NCBI GenBank assembly: GCA_018287875.1
Contig: JAGVVL010000001.1
Span: 9,224,022-9,288,021, forward strand
Length of the DNA: 64,000 nt
Reading direction: 5' to 3'
Source: Nigrospora sphaerica
Taxonomy: Eukaryota; Ascomycota; Sordariomycetes; Amphisphaeriales; Apiosporaceae
Shown: positions 34,700-45,692 of the stretch, one piece after another
How positions within the stretch are numbered: the stretch's first letter is position 1
How the letters are laid out: every line of letters begins with the position of its first letter
Position numbers and translations under genes: made by a program
Notes under the pieces: generated by a model
The model's database searches: none
What the model saw: the letters and a program-made list of their open reading frames with translations, nothing else
Told to the model about the DNA's origin: nothing

Positions 34700-36500
34700 C
34701 ACTAACCTCTCGACGCAATAGCACCTCAAACCCCAACCACCCCTGCACCTGCTACGGGCCAGCGAGCCCCAGCGACTCCTCAGCCGACTGCACAGCCTGC
34801 AGCTGCCGATGCCTCTCAGGAGCTTTACAACATAATCAACGCTCTTCGACAGAGTGTTGCGACCCTCCAACACGACAATATGCAGCTCCAGCAGCAGATC
34901 GCCACTAAAAATGGGGACTAAGGAAAGCACAAGTACCCCGGCCTTACGCTTTACAACGGTAAAGATAGGAACGTCCAGATGTTCCTCACACAGGCCAAGG
35001 CCTACTTAAAATACTACTTTAACAGCTTCCTCAACGACTCTGATAAGGTCATGTGCATCGCCGAATACCTTTAAGGCGACGCCCTCACGTGGTTTGAACC
35101 CACGATGAGAGACTACCTGACTAATAAAGAGAAACTTTAGGAGGATAAGACTAAGGCAATTTTCGGAAGCTATAAGACGTTCGAAGCTAAACTTAAGGGC
35201 ACCTTTGGAAGTCCCGACGAGGTTCGCATAGCCGAACGACAGCTTATGAAGCATCAATAGAAAGGATCCGCCGTTACGTACGTAGCCGGATTCCGACAGA
35301 TTATCTCTAAGCTGGATTAGGACGATAACGCCTACATTGCCCAGTTCTACCACGGTCTTAAGGAAGAAGTTAAGGACGAGGTCGCCAGAATGGATCGCCC
35401 TAGCGAGCTCTCCGAGTACATCGAGCTCGTGGTGCGCATCGATAACAGACTCTACGAGAGAAAGATGGAGCGTAAGGGATAACAACCTATCTATAAGCCC
35501 ATAATCGCCAACTGCGGAAAGAAGCGACAGACAAATTAACCTTTCCAACGTAACAACGAAGGATGGAGGAATAAGACCTCCTACGGTAATCACTCGGGAC
35601 CAATGGACCTTAACGCAACTCACCACAATAAGCCCAAATTCCAAGGCAAGTGTTATAACTACGGGAAGGAAGGACACCCTACACGCCTGTGTAAGGAACC
35701 TAAGAAGCCCCGACAGTGGCAGCAAGTCCCTGAGCAACGCGCTAACGTCCTCCAATATAGCAACACCCTAGCACTAGATAGAGTGGGAAAGGAAGTCACG
35801 AGTACCCCCAGTATACCCCACGACGAACTCAGTTGGACAGCGTGTTATAACGACGACTGTGGCCTCCACCGGTCAGCTAAGGATGGCGCCGGATAGTACC
35901 CCCAATAGCCACGTAGGACGCGTACCCTCGCGATGGTACTACGATAGGACATCGACGAAGGACGATCCTCAGTCGAAGAAACCAGCGATAAGGGAGAAGA
36001 ACTCCGACAATAAGTCGAGTTCCCCGAACCTCACGAAATGAACAAGTACTCCGATAAGACACTCAATAAACAAGCCACGTTCTACCGAAGTATAGAAGGC
36101 GACGGTTGGATCTTATTTAAAGGAGTATTCCTCGATTAGAACTGCCCGGCGGAAAGATTAGTTAACACCGCCTGGAATAACAGCCAGATGCAACAAAGAT
36201 CGAGATTCGGTGATGACGAAAGGATTCACCCTTATACTGAACGCTATAGAGAGCTAGCATAAATCTCTTACATTTACGACGCCTGTTTCCACCACCTAGG
36301 AGAGAAGCTCCGAAACCATGTATTTCCGCGACGGGTCCCTGGATAAGCGGTCTACCACCTGTACACGCTGGAAGAAATCGACAAGACCGTCGTTAAACTC
36401 ACCGAACGAAGTAGGTTTATGTTGCTTAAAGCACCCCTCGAGTACCCACGAGTATACGTAGATAGTGAACTCGAATGGCACCAGTGCGCGATACACTAAT
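34700..36500 (+). pseudogene. gypsy-B gag region
   Basis: A plus-strand frame includes ASQELYNIINALRQSVATLQ (coiled-coil-like), KHKYPGLTLYNGKDRNVQMF, LTWFEPTMRDYL and a retroviral-type zinc knuckle at about 35,654-35,695, read as CYNYGKEGHPTRLC, where the second Cys is now Tyr. Together these are the usual fungal Ty3 capsid and nucleocapsid. Gag and pol lie in different frames (35603 versus 37543), either a programmed shift or later indels. Stops are TAG/TAA. Confidence 0.82.
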
Positions 36501-36929
36501 GCTGTATCTATAGAGCTAAGAAAGCCGAAGTATAGATAAGGTTGAAGGTCCTCTACGAACAGAAGGTCCGCGAATAACGAAAAGCACAGCTCGTTGTACC
36601 CCTAGAAGGATATAAGATAAGGGAACCAATCCGAGCTCCGACCCCTTACTAAGGAAAAGAAAGGGAAACATAAGAGATGTTATCCGACGAATGTGTCGAC
36701 TTAATAGAACACATATCGTCATCCGACGACGACCCAACCCCGAGAGAATACACGGGACACCTAAAACGCCGAGGCGCTTAGATAGATAGGGAAGCCGCGA
36801 GATAAGTTAAAGCTGCTTGCAGGCAATAAGCTAAGAGGTCGGGAAAAGACCGACGCTAGCTATAAAGGGACTACACCTAGCTTAATAGAACTATAAGTCC
36901 CTATATACGATAGGTAACAAAGGAAGACA

Positions 36930-39900
36930 CCACCGCGATAAATATAAACCGCTAGTACTACCAGTATAGGTCATAGGACACGAAGTGCCCGCATTAATCG
37001 ACAGCGGAGCCTAAGGAAACTATTTTTCTCCACAAATCGTTAACAAACTCCGAATACTATAGAGGATAAAAGACGCCCCTTACCGACTTAACGCGGCAGA
37101 TGGAGAGCCCTTCGCGTACGACCACGGAGAAGTGTTAAGGGAGACTGCGCCCCTTCTGATGCACCTACCCAGGAAGACAGAAACTCTCACGTGCGACATC
37201 GCTGACATATCAGGTTACGATATAATTTTGGGGATACCCTGGTTGCAAGAGAGCAATCCTAGAGTTAACTAGACAACCGGCCAAGTCTAGTGGGATATAC
37301 TAGGAAGAGACTTAGCCTCTAAGAAGCGTCAGCGACGAAGACCCTTAAGCAAGCCTATGATCCTTCGAGCCTACCTAAGGATATAGGAGGACAAGGAAGT
37401 CGAGTCGAAACCAAGACCCGAAGTACCAGAGCCGTACCGGGAGTTCGACGACCTGTTCAGCGGAAAGCTGCCTACGGGGTTACCAGAGTATAACAGATAG
37501 GATTATGAGATACCCTTAAAGGAAGGCCAGGAGCCTCAATTCATGCCAACATACCGACTTACACCCGAATATAAGGAAGTACTTAAAGAATACCTTAAGG
37601 AAAACCTCGAGAAAGGCAACATTAGACCTTCGATATCGCCCGCTGGATACCCTATACTCTTCGTCCCGAAGAAAGCCAGCAAGGACGGCAAGAAGAAGTG
37701 GCGACTATATGTCGACTACAGGAAGCTCAACGAAATAACAATTAAGAACTGCTACCTACTACTGTTAATCAGCGACCTACAGGATAAATTAGGCAGGGCT
37801 AAGATCTTCACAGCCCTCGACCTACCTAATAGATACAACTTTATACGTATTAAGGAAGGCGAAGAATAGAAAACGGCATTCCAAACTAAATACGGACATT
37901 TCGAATACCTAGTAATGCCCTTCGGCCTCACCAATGCGCCAGTAAGCTTCTAGAACATGATGAATCATATTCTACGCGACTTCATTGACAAGTTCGTCGT
38001 CGTCTATCTCGACGACATCCTTATCTACTTAGAAAATCTCGAGCAACACCGAGAGCACGTCCGGCTAGTTCTACAAGCACTCCGCAATACGAAGCTACTT
38101 GTTAACCCTAAGAAGAGCGAGTTCGAGTAAGAACAAGTCAACTACTTAGGATACGTGATATCCGTAGGAGAAATCCGTATAGAAGAGTTTAAGGTGTCAG
38201 TAGTCAGAGACTGGCCAACTCCTTAGAACGTAAGTGATATACGATCCTTCCTAGGATTGGCAAACTACTACAGGATGTTCATTCACCAGTTTGGAAAAAT
38301 CGCCACTCCCTTAACAAACCTGACCCGCAAGGACGCCGACTTCCAGTGGACGGATAAGGAAGAAACAGCCTTCAATGAGCTGAAGAAAAGGATCACCGAC
38401 GAGCCAGTACTACGCATGGCCGATCCTATATAACCCTTCGAGGTCGAGACCGACGCGTTAGACTACGCGATCGGAGGCCAACTAAGCTAAGCCGACGAGA
38501 ATAGGAAGCTACACCCGGTAGCCTTCTTCTCGAAGAAACTCAACGGACTACAACTCAACTATCAGATTCATAATAAAAAGTTGATGGCTATTATTGAAGC
38601 ATTCCGAGAATGGAAACATTATCTAAGTGGTACCACCTACTAAGTTAAGGTGTATATAGACTATAAGAACCTCGTATCCTTTACTATAAATAAGGAACTT
38701 AATAAGCGACAGATCCGTTAGATAGAATTCCTCTTAAAATTTAATTTCGTTATTATCTACTGTAAGGGTAATAAGAACAGCAGGGCCGATTCCTTAAGCC
38801 GCCGACTGGATCATAAATAAGAAGTACTAATCGAGACATATATAATCCTCACTAAGGATTAAGAAGGAAACCTCGTGTTTATTAGGCAACTCGACGTAGT
38901 ATACCGTGTATAACACGAGGATTGGGATAAGCGAATTCGAGAAATCAGCGGTAACGAACTAACTAGGTATAACAGTAAGACTGAGATCCTTAAATGTCTT
39001 GAGGTTAAGCTCGTCAAAGACTTCCACGAGCATCCCGCTTATGGACACTAAGGAAGGTTCAAGACCCTAACACGAATTAAGCGATAATACGATTGCCCTA
39101 AACTGAGGGATATCGTTGGAACCGTTATTAAGGAATGTGACCTATATAACAAGGCTAAGGCCTCGCGTCACAAACTATATAGAGAACTCCAGCCTATAGC
39201 ACCACCAGACAGGGCTTAGAAAACGATCGCGCTAGACTTCATCGTGAAGCTACCACCATTAAAGGAACCTATAACGTAAGCAGTCTACGATAGTATCCTT
39301 GTCATCACAGACAAACTCACGAAGTACACGTATTTTATACTATACAAGGAATCAAGCAACGTAGAGGAACTTGTATACGCCTTCCTTAAGACCGTCGTTA
39401 GCCAACATGGGTTATTAGAGCAAATCATCTCCGACCGAGACAAGCTATTCACAAGCAAATTCTGGAAATCACTTATAGCATAGCTGGGTGTCAAGCATAA
39501 GCTGTCCACAGCCTATCACCCGCAGACAGATGGACAAACAGAAAGAATAAATCAGACACTCGAACAGTACCTACGATGCTATGTTAACTACCGACAGGAC
39601 AACTGGATTAGACTACTGCTGATAGCATAGATCTCCTACAACAGTGCTAACAACGAGTTACTCGGTATGTCACTATTTAAGGCCAACTATGGATTCAACC
39701 TAGAAGTCATACGGCCAGTAATCGAAGGGGAAGACGCCCCATTTGTAAAAATCGCAGTCGCATAGATTGTCGATATGTAAAGAACACTACAGGAAGACCT
39801 TATCTTCCTACAAGGAAGAATAAAGGCATACTACAACTAAGCAAAGTTAAAGGGACCAACCTTTAAGAGGGGAGACAAAGTCTACCTACTCAGTAAAAAC

Positions 39901-40260
39901 ATCAAAACGAAGCGACTAAGCGAAAAACTCGACTTCAAAAAGATTGGACTATTCGAAGTTAAAGAAGTTATTTTAGTAATCAACTACAGACTATCGCTAC
40001 TAGACACTATAAAGATACACCCCGTATTCCATATTTCGCTACTCGAACCTGCACTAGCAAACGCTAAACTCGAAGCAACATTAAAAATCGAGTCAGATTA
40101 GTAAGAGTACGAAATCGAGGCTATCCTTAACAGAAGAAAGAACAAGGACTTATAAGAATACCTCGTAAAATAGAAAGGATACCCACTAGAGGATAACATA
40201 TAGGAACCTATTGAGCACCTAAGGAACTCGTAATAGGCGCTGAAGGACTTTCAGCAGCCT
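36930..40260 (+). pseudogene. gypsy-B pol: protease, RT, RNase H, integrase, chromodomain
   Basis: Order along the frame: protease LIDSGA near 36,993; reverse transcriptase from PTYRLTPEYKEVLKEYL (37,546) with YVDYRKLNEIT and VVVYLDDILIY (about 38,000); RNase H with EVETDALDYAIGGQLS; integrase with HPAYGH, ALDFIVKLPP, SDRDKLFTSKFW and [14 protein letters not shown]; then a chromodomain (YEIEAILNRRKNKDL and KGYPLEDNI) at about 40,106-40,230. Chromodomains steer such elements to heterochromatin. The frame is colinear, with stops where Trp/Gln are conserved (for example EE*KTAF, PVSF*NMM), so the damage is point mutation, not deletion. Confidence 0.92.
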
Positions 40261-40789
40261 AGCTAGACAACGCCGAGTCTGCCTTAAAAACAGCAGACCA
40301 GTCGATTATGTCGACTATACCGGCGGCCTGCACGCTAATCACAGCCTCCACCTCCTCACGCTCTTTAGCATCCAACTTGTTTAAGGAACTCGCATAACGC
40401 CTCGCTATCTTAACCCCACGGGTTTTTAGAGAAGCGCGTTGTTTCCGAATGCGAAGAAGGCGAGATACCGCCTCGTTGAGAGCTTGCTGGGCGGCCAGGA
40501 GTTTCGCCTTAGTCTGCTCCTCTTCTAACTTTAATCGTTCTTCGGCGGATAAAATCTTTTGGACGGACGAAGCCTCCAGAACACCGTTGCAAGAACGACC
40601 GCGTCGAACGCACTCCTTATAACGCGACACACCCTCCATTATCCGGTAAGAAAGGCCGCGATCGTTGCAGAACGAACAAGGCATGATGTCGACGCTAAAG
40701 GAATCAATCAAGGCAACAAGACGATGGCGTTCTTCGGTCTTTTTAGACGGCGGACGAGACTTTTCAATCCGACCCGACATGATGAGCAC
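40259..40789 (-). CDS. Antisense ORF of gypsy-B: Zn2Cys6-like cluster plus coiled coil
   Basis: A 176-codon ORF, free of stops, lies on the opposite strand to pol between the chromodomain and the 3' LTR, converging on pol. Residues 38-67 read PCSFCNDRGLSYRIMEG and then RYKECVRRGRSCNG: C38-x2-C41-x6-Y48-x8-Y57-x2-C60-x6-C67. If Y48 (TAC) and Y57 (TAT) were Cys, the spacing would be exactly the Zn(II)2Cys6 binuclear pattern; both changes are C-to-T in CpA on the plus strand, the RIP context. Residues about 76-115 are charged and Leu/Ala-rich (AEERLKLEEEQTKAKLLAAQ), suiting a coiled coil. A DNA-binding regulator of the element is an inference. The alternative is a fortuitous ORF, but the cysteine spacing argues against it. 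Confidence 0.65.
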   Translation of the reverse strand: MLIMSGRIEKSRPPSKKTEERHRLVALIDSFSVDIMPCSFCNDRGLSYRIMEGVSRYKECVRRGRSCNGVLEASSVQKILSAEERLKLEEEQTKAKLLAAQQALNEAVSRLLRIRKQRASLKTRGVKIARRYASSLNKLDAKEREEVEAVISVQAAGIVDIIDWSAVFKADSALSS

Positions 40790-40897
40790 ACATCACAAAC
40801 AAAAGCAAAAGAAGGGTAGAAAAAGGGGGAACCTACTACGGACCAGATACGCGGGCGAGCCAACCTCTTATACGACCGTGGCTTTGAGGACAAAGAC

Positions 40898-40917
40898 CTT
40901 GGAGAGGGGAAGGGTGG
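40898..40917 (+). other. Polypurine tract of gypsy-B
   Basis: TTGGAGAGGGGAAGGGTGG ends immediately before the TGTTACGG of the 3' LTR, where plus-strand priming occurs in LTR retrotransposons. Confidence 0.75.
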
Positions 40918-41501
40918 TGTTACGGACGACCCGAACTAACAAGCATCTTATGGAAGCGGGTAAGCGCCCATGTAGCCAAGACCTCGCCTACTACATCACC
41001 AAGTAAGGGAGACCAGCCTCGGACAAGAAACACCAGCCCCAAGGGCAAGCCACGCCAAGGCTAGGTCACGTGATGGATCACTAGGCTTGGCACTGATCCA
41101 CGGGATGGATCAGTGGGGCCACTAGTGAGCCTCTAGTACAGGATCAGTAACAGTGTTAGTGAGCCAACATTAAGGTATCAGTTGGATCAGTAGTGATCCA
41201 AGGTGATCCAGGGTATCAGTGAGGGAATGACTTGGTATATAAGTCAGAAGGATTTCCTACATAGACAGTCATTACCTTAGTGATCAATCTAAGCATCTAT
41301 CTTACCTATAGATGGGCTAATGCCTAACGACCTATCGTGAGATCAGTTACATGCATCCGTACCATCATCAACCAGTTATCCAGTTAAGCATCTTCAGCTA
41401 GTCAGTTACTCAACGACCAGTGTTTAAGTAGACAGACGCTCTCTGTCCCTGATTGTACAAACCCTACGTCACGCAGTACTTAGGTATAGCGCTTCGTTAC
41501 A
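40918..41501 (+). repeat. 3' LTR of gypsy-B (family 1)
   Basis: 584 bp, TGTTACGGACGACCC to GCGCTTCGTTACA, the same length as the 5' LTR. Confidence 0.95.
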
Positions 41502-41506
41502 ATGGC
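41502..41506. repeat. Target-site duplication of gypsy-B (right)
   Basis: ATGGC, identical to 34067-34071. Confidence 0.92.
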
Positions 41507-42425
41507 TCCATCTTTATTTATTATACTTCTAAATTAAATTATAGCTAATTCGAAGTAAAATTGGCGAAGAAATAGAAGATATTAATTCGGGTGGCTGGGA
41601 TAGCGGTGAATAGTTTGGGGGGGCCAAATGTGGGGGGGGTGGCCAAATGGGGGTCCTCAAACTTACTTAATTAGGATAAAACCATAGACCACGATAGGCT
41701 ACTAGAGTAAAGGATCCGGATATTGGAAAAACAACCCAAGGATATCAAAGTAACTTGCAAAGCAATTGCTACCTAACGAAAACGAAAGGCGTAAGCTGTT
41801 GATTAAAGGAGTCACCATAAGATACGCTCAATAGCCTTAACGAAAGAACACCTGGTTTTAGCGTACGACTACGTCCGCTATATTGATATATCCAATAATA
41901 AGAAGCTCTAGTACCGATAGATAGGCCTTTATAGAATTGAGAAGTTTATACTATATAACCGCTTTAAGCTAAAAGATGTCACTAGACAACCTATTAAAGA
42001 AATCTTCTACAACGACCAACTAAAGATACTTATTAAAGACCCAGATAAACTTAGGAGCCGGTGGACATGGATAAGGACATTTAAAGTTAGAATAACCTAT
42101 TAGCACCACTAACCGGCTCCGATTAACAGAAAGCACTAAAAAAGCGCCGCAGATAACCGCCTAAGAATAAAGAAAAGCTAGTACCAGCCAAGGATCCCAC
42201 GATATATAAGGAACGAACCAACCAAATAAAGCTTGAAATCCTAATACCTTCCGATACCTTGCAAGGATACAAACGTATTCCAGGCTTTTTTAACCTTGGA
42301 AAAATCATGGGAAGCCGGAGCGATTTTATTGACCTATAGAACGAGAACAACGGAAATTTAAAAGCTATAGGGGACACCCACGTTATCCTATGCTACCTTC
42401 ATAAGTCCTTATAAGCCTGATTAAG

Positions 42426-43380
42426 AGATCGCATTAAGAAACTAAATTGTAGCACGTATGCCTCGTATCTACTACGAAGGTTTTCCAGTTTCGAATTCCT
42501 ACCAAGCGATGTCCACTATTTCCTTGCCCTTAATGACCTGGCCTTTCCATAACCAGCTTATCTATCTTCTTTCTACTAAAGTTTTTGCAATATTTTCAGT
42601 TCTTTCTTTTGACACACTTCGCTGTGGAGGACGGTTAAGACCGGGCTAGGACTCTTACGGAAGCCTTGATTAAGGGTTTATATAAGTATAAGTTAAGCTC
42701 CGATAGTTAAGTTCATAGCTAGAGAGACAGCGCGCTTTTTCCCTCCTTTTAATACTCTGCTACTCTTAGTACGGTACTTCACGCTCATTTTTTCGTGACT
42801 ATTTTGAGCTTCTTTTACTTCCTTACGTTAAGAATCATCTTAATCAACGATATCCTTGCTTGATTGTGCTTTGGAATCGACCTTACGACCGTGTCTTTCC
42901 ACTAAGCTCACTATAGTAGAACAGACAAACACTAGGTGTAGTGCCTGGTGGAAAGACGCGGTCGTGAGGTCGATCCCTGATAATGTGATAGACATGCCCT
43001 CGATTTAGGACGTGCAAGTCCTTGATCAAGGGTATATCTATCACCCAAGTAAAAGTGAGGTCCAACTGGGACAATAACTGGGACAAAACGGTTACGAGTG
43101 ATGGTCTCAAAAGATGAAAAGAAGTGAACATGTCTTGTTGTTGTCTTATCTCTACGGTGGAAGCTGGACGGCTACTTATAGGTGCAAGTCCTTAATCAGA
43201 CCCCTGGCATTGGGTACTTATGTACTCTAGCTCCGTCTCAATAGTTTGGGATTTCTTGGTTTTAGTAGCTAGAAATTACGTAGTTTACTTATATAACTAA
43301 GACCTCAACTATATAACTGGGAGGCTTTGTATTAATTCTTCTTTCTTTTAAAGGAGAATCTCTCTTATTTCTTTATTTCT
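42426..43380. other. Repeat-derived region with a dispersed repeat and an inverted repeat
   Basis: No gene seen. 42650-42906 is an inverted copy of 54993-55250. Around 42868-42982 two arms of about 32 bp (GGAATCGACCTTACGACCG... and its diverged complement) face each other. The right end (43260-43380) resembles 24100-24220 (ATTACGTAGTT ... TTTCTTTAAAG ... TTTATTTCT), suggesting another LTR-type relic. Confidence 0.55.
42650..42906 (-). repeat. Dispersed repeat R, copy 1
   Basis: Its complement aligns through GGAAGTAAAAGAAGCTCAAA and AGAGTAG...GTATTAAAAGGAGGGAAA with 54993-55250. The origin is unknown. Confidence 0.7.
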
Positions 43381-43941
43381 TGTTAAAAGTATAGGGCTTA
43401 CCCCTATACCGTTATCCTTTGTTAAGGACTTAGCTATGCACTTATCGAAAAGCTAGTCTTTTAACCGAGACTGCCCTAAAGCTCGGGCCACCTTACCCAA
43501 CAGCACGGGCCACCCTACCCTAAAGCTAGGGCCACTTTTCCTGTATACGTGGCCTACGCCACTCGAAACCTTCTATAAGTTTCTACGAGTTTCCACGTAC
43601 TTCCATAAGGTTCCACGAGCCTCCACGTGGTCCCACGAGGTTCCATAAGCGTCCACGTGCTTCTAAGCCACGTCACTGCTTACGCGTCCACTTACGCGTC
43701 CTCTCTTCGTATTACTAAGAGGATAAAGGGTTAAAAGGGTATAAATAAGGGATAAATCTTCCCTCATCGTGTACATAGTCTCGGAAATAAGCAAGCAACT
43801 TAGAGATCTCACTCTCTACCCCCCTCAAGAGAAGTTCCTACTCTTCCGTGTTCCTTTATCCTTAAGAAACGGCCTCCGAGATCGAAAGAGCCCTTATAAA
43901 AGGGTTGCTTCCTCTTTTCGATCAAACCACCACTTCCAACA
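43381..43941 (-). repeat. LTR, family 2 (copy C, diverged)
   Basis: 561 bp from TGTTAAAAGTATAGGG to CACTTCCAACA. Internal CCACGAG/CCACGTG units are arrayed at 43580-43660. The flanks (TTTCT, GTAAT) do not match. Its right edge abuts a truncated pogo end, so a rearrangement probably removed the rest. Confidence 0.75.
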
Positions 43942-44130
43942 GTAATTGGAAAGGCTAAAAGTAAGCGAAATAAAGAGAGCGATAGCAAAAGCCTTAGTGA
44001 AGCTGGTTTTTATATTATAATTATTATGAATTAAGAATATATAGTTAGTTAAAGTGATAAGATTGATTTTAATACGGTCAAGCTTAGGGTAGCCAAAATT
44101 GGAGGGTGGCCAAATAGAGGTCACCTAACT
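43942..44130 (+). mobile_element. pogo-1-like 3' end fragment
   Basis: Aligns with the reverse complement of the pogo-1 left end (32367-32560): AGAGAGCGATAGCAAAAGCC, then GTAGCCAAAATTGGAGGG and GGTCACCTAACT followed by TA. The left part is absent, cut at the LTR. Confidence 0.8.
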
Positions 44131-45474
44131 TAATAACCATGAAATAGCGCGCCCATGATAAAGTAGATAATTTCAGTCATGCCGTCTCCTCTATTTAGCA
44201 GGTGTTGTAGGGCATTGTCCGGGGTTCCCTTATCTCTTGCCTCTGTTAACAATATTGTCGTGTATCTAATAGAGTTAGAACACAGCGTATTTGCGCTGAA
44301 TCGTGCTAGGCTAAGGAAAGAATGGGATTATGACGGAAAGGGGCGTGGCACTCCTCTTCTTCAGGTTAAAATAGTACTCGAATCTTACCCAGAGCGTCGA
44401 GTCTATGAAAAGCTCCTGTGCTCCGACAATACGAATAGTGAAGTTAGTGATAAGGCAGAAGACGTCTATAAAGAGGTTAATACATCCAGTATTAGCTATA
44501 GACTTGACAGCTAATCGCACGTCTGAGGTCAACATGGGTAATTTATTCGCGTGCCGGTCGCTGTTTAACAGCGCGGCCATGTAACAGTTAAAAGAACTGG
44601 TGTGATTGTCTAATAAGCTAACATTCTCATGCGCTTAGAAATTAAGAGTCCCTAAGAATAAGGCAGAATAGCTGCAGACCTCATGTTAGGTTTGACAGGT
44701 ATAGTTAGGTAGCTGGGAAATATAAAAGCTTAAGGCTTTAATAAAGTCCATCTTCTTATTTTTAAAGAAGATCTTACGACCTTTATCTCCAGAGACGCTA
44801 ATGATATGGTACTTTCCGGTGTGGAAGCTGTAATTTCCAGTAACGCTGCAATTGCGAGCCTTCCTATAGAAATCCCATCTCGTACTCTAGAAGCTCTAAA
44901 AGCCCATATACGGAAAGTTCTGTAAGGAAGGAGGCGCTGAAGAGGTGCATCCGCAGGCTGTTACCTGATCTGCGACACAAACCCATTGGCGACCTACTAG
45001 CGAGGAGCGGGCGCACCGCTAGCGCCCAATCTGGACTTAAATTCTGCAAGAAACAGTCTTGCAGTGGAATTAAGCCTGCCCTTCGCTATTCTATACCTAA
45101 CGGTGCTCTTATGATCTGTGAGATCTTTACAAGTTCTTACTTACAACTGAGAGTGCGCTTTTAGGAATCTGGTAACTATAAACCGTGAGAAGCCTTGTAA
45201 TAAGTAGCAGGGTGACTAACGACAGCGAAAGAACAACAATTGTCGAATGAGGCTATATACTATCCGGAGTTTCGGTAAATATCATGGTGACGACAGTGGT
45301 ACACTAGAAAACAAGATGTGTGATTAGGTTTGAAATAGTAGCCGTAATAGCAATTATAATCTCTTTGTAACAATCATTTTACGATTAAAAGTAAGCTAGA
45401 TCTAACACTTGGAGGTAGAATGTCATATACATATAGACGTTTCAAGAATCCAACATGTCAGACATTAGGATATA
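44131..45474. other. Decayed region with coding-like fragments, no firm gene
   Basis: A 111-codon plus ORF (44179-44514) with an acidic end (SDKAEDVYKEVN) and its continuation with TAG/TAA stops hint at a RIP-damaged gene, but I recognise no domain. A separate coherent frame at 44931-45060 is shared with 63393. The rest is AT-rich. Confidence 0.4.
44931..45039 (+). repeat. Coding-like repeat shared with 63393-63491
   Basis: In one frame it reads EALKRCIRRLLPDLRHKPIG then DLLARSGRTASAQ. The second copy keeps the same frame only for EALERCIRKLVT. Protein-level similarity across a stop suggests two relics of one gene. The family was not recognised. Confidence 0.6.
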
Positions 45475-45692
45475 AATTAAAGGACCTCTATTCAGCCCTT
45501 CCTACATTTTGGCCCTCTAGTAACACCACGCTTAAAACCAACCCTATTAACAGAATTTAAAATATAGCCTTAATTAATAAAAACTCTAATATAAGAACTT
45601 GCTCTACTTAAGCTCTCGCTATTGCTCTTTTTATTTAAACTACTTTTAATCTCTTTAACCGCTAATGAAGACTGGAGGATATTTTTAATATT

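Larger units (their letters stand above)
34072..41501 (+). mobile_element. Complete Ty3/gypsy chromovirus-type retrotransposon (gypsy-B)
   Basis: A 7,430 bp element with two 584 bp LTRs and a 5 bp duplication (ATGGC). Between the LTRs are gag with zinc knuckle, protease, reverse transcriptase, RNase H, integrase and chromodomain, all RIP-damaged, plus an intact antisense ORF. A polypurine tract (40898-40917) abuts the 3' LTR. The two LTRs differ at only a modest number of sites, mostly C/T or G/A, so the insertion is young relative to its hosts. Confidence 0.95.
32463..41511 (-). pseudogene. pogo-1 transposase, split at codon 4 by the gypsy insertion
   Basis: The ATG lies at 41511-41509; after MEP the frame is cut by the gypsy element (34072-41501) and resumes at 34066 with YNEQDLQGALDAVASGASIH, a typical Psq helix-turn-helix start. 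The frame then runs to TAG 32463-32465; the joined length (1,614 nt) is a multiple of three, so there is no net shift. LVIDSYSSH and PLDLAVFSSLK mark the DDE region, with the usual DGH changed to DSY. Many TAG/TAA stops replace Gln and Trp. Confidence 0.85.
32367..41663 (-). mobile_element. pogo/Fot1-type DNA transposon (pogo-1), interrupted by a complete gypsy element
   Basis: Terminal inverted repeats AGTTCGAGGACCCCCATTTG and its counterpart AGTTTGAGGACCCCCATTTG (complement of 41644-41663) each contain two ATTTGGCC units. TA flanks at 32365-32366 and 41664-41665. Without the nested gypsy and its duplication the element is 1,862 bp, nearly equal to the pogo at 24297 (1,861 bp). Confidence 0.9.
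27309..42425 (+). mobile_element. Old Ty3/gypsy retrotransposon internal region (gypsy-A), interrupted by nested insertions
   Basis: Read in order, with insertions removed: an aspartic protease with LLDTGAAINVIVDTYY (about 27,500-27,570); reverse transcriptase (VVIKKDGNVRLINLAIKLNR, ALPYGFTNS-like and FNDVLV in place of YLDD, about 29,330-29,720); RNase H (WTDISG, about 30,165); integrase (DGGLENKGEV and GLIEGGHKSIVKSLIKM, about 31,540-31,690, continuing past the 31770 LTR as GISLYRFLYRKK); and a carboxy-terminal block with LAYDYVRYIDISNNKKL and RWTW, resumed at 41,666-42,100 after the pogo. Stops are nearly all TAG/TAA. Its 5' end is lost at the minus-oriented LTR (27308); no matching 3' LTR is recognised. 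Confidence 0.8.

Noticed and set aside
35006..35755. 249-codon minus ORF within gypsy-B gag
   Set aside because: Longer than the antisense ORF at 40259 but is a shadow of gag in RIP-altered sequence, with no motif of its own; its Leu/Val/Ser runs mirror the gag Lys/Asn/Asp codons.
44179..44514. 111-codon ORF as a real gene
   Set aside because: No signal peptide, domain or splice site; downstream frame full of stops. Left as an unassigned relic.
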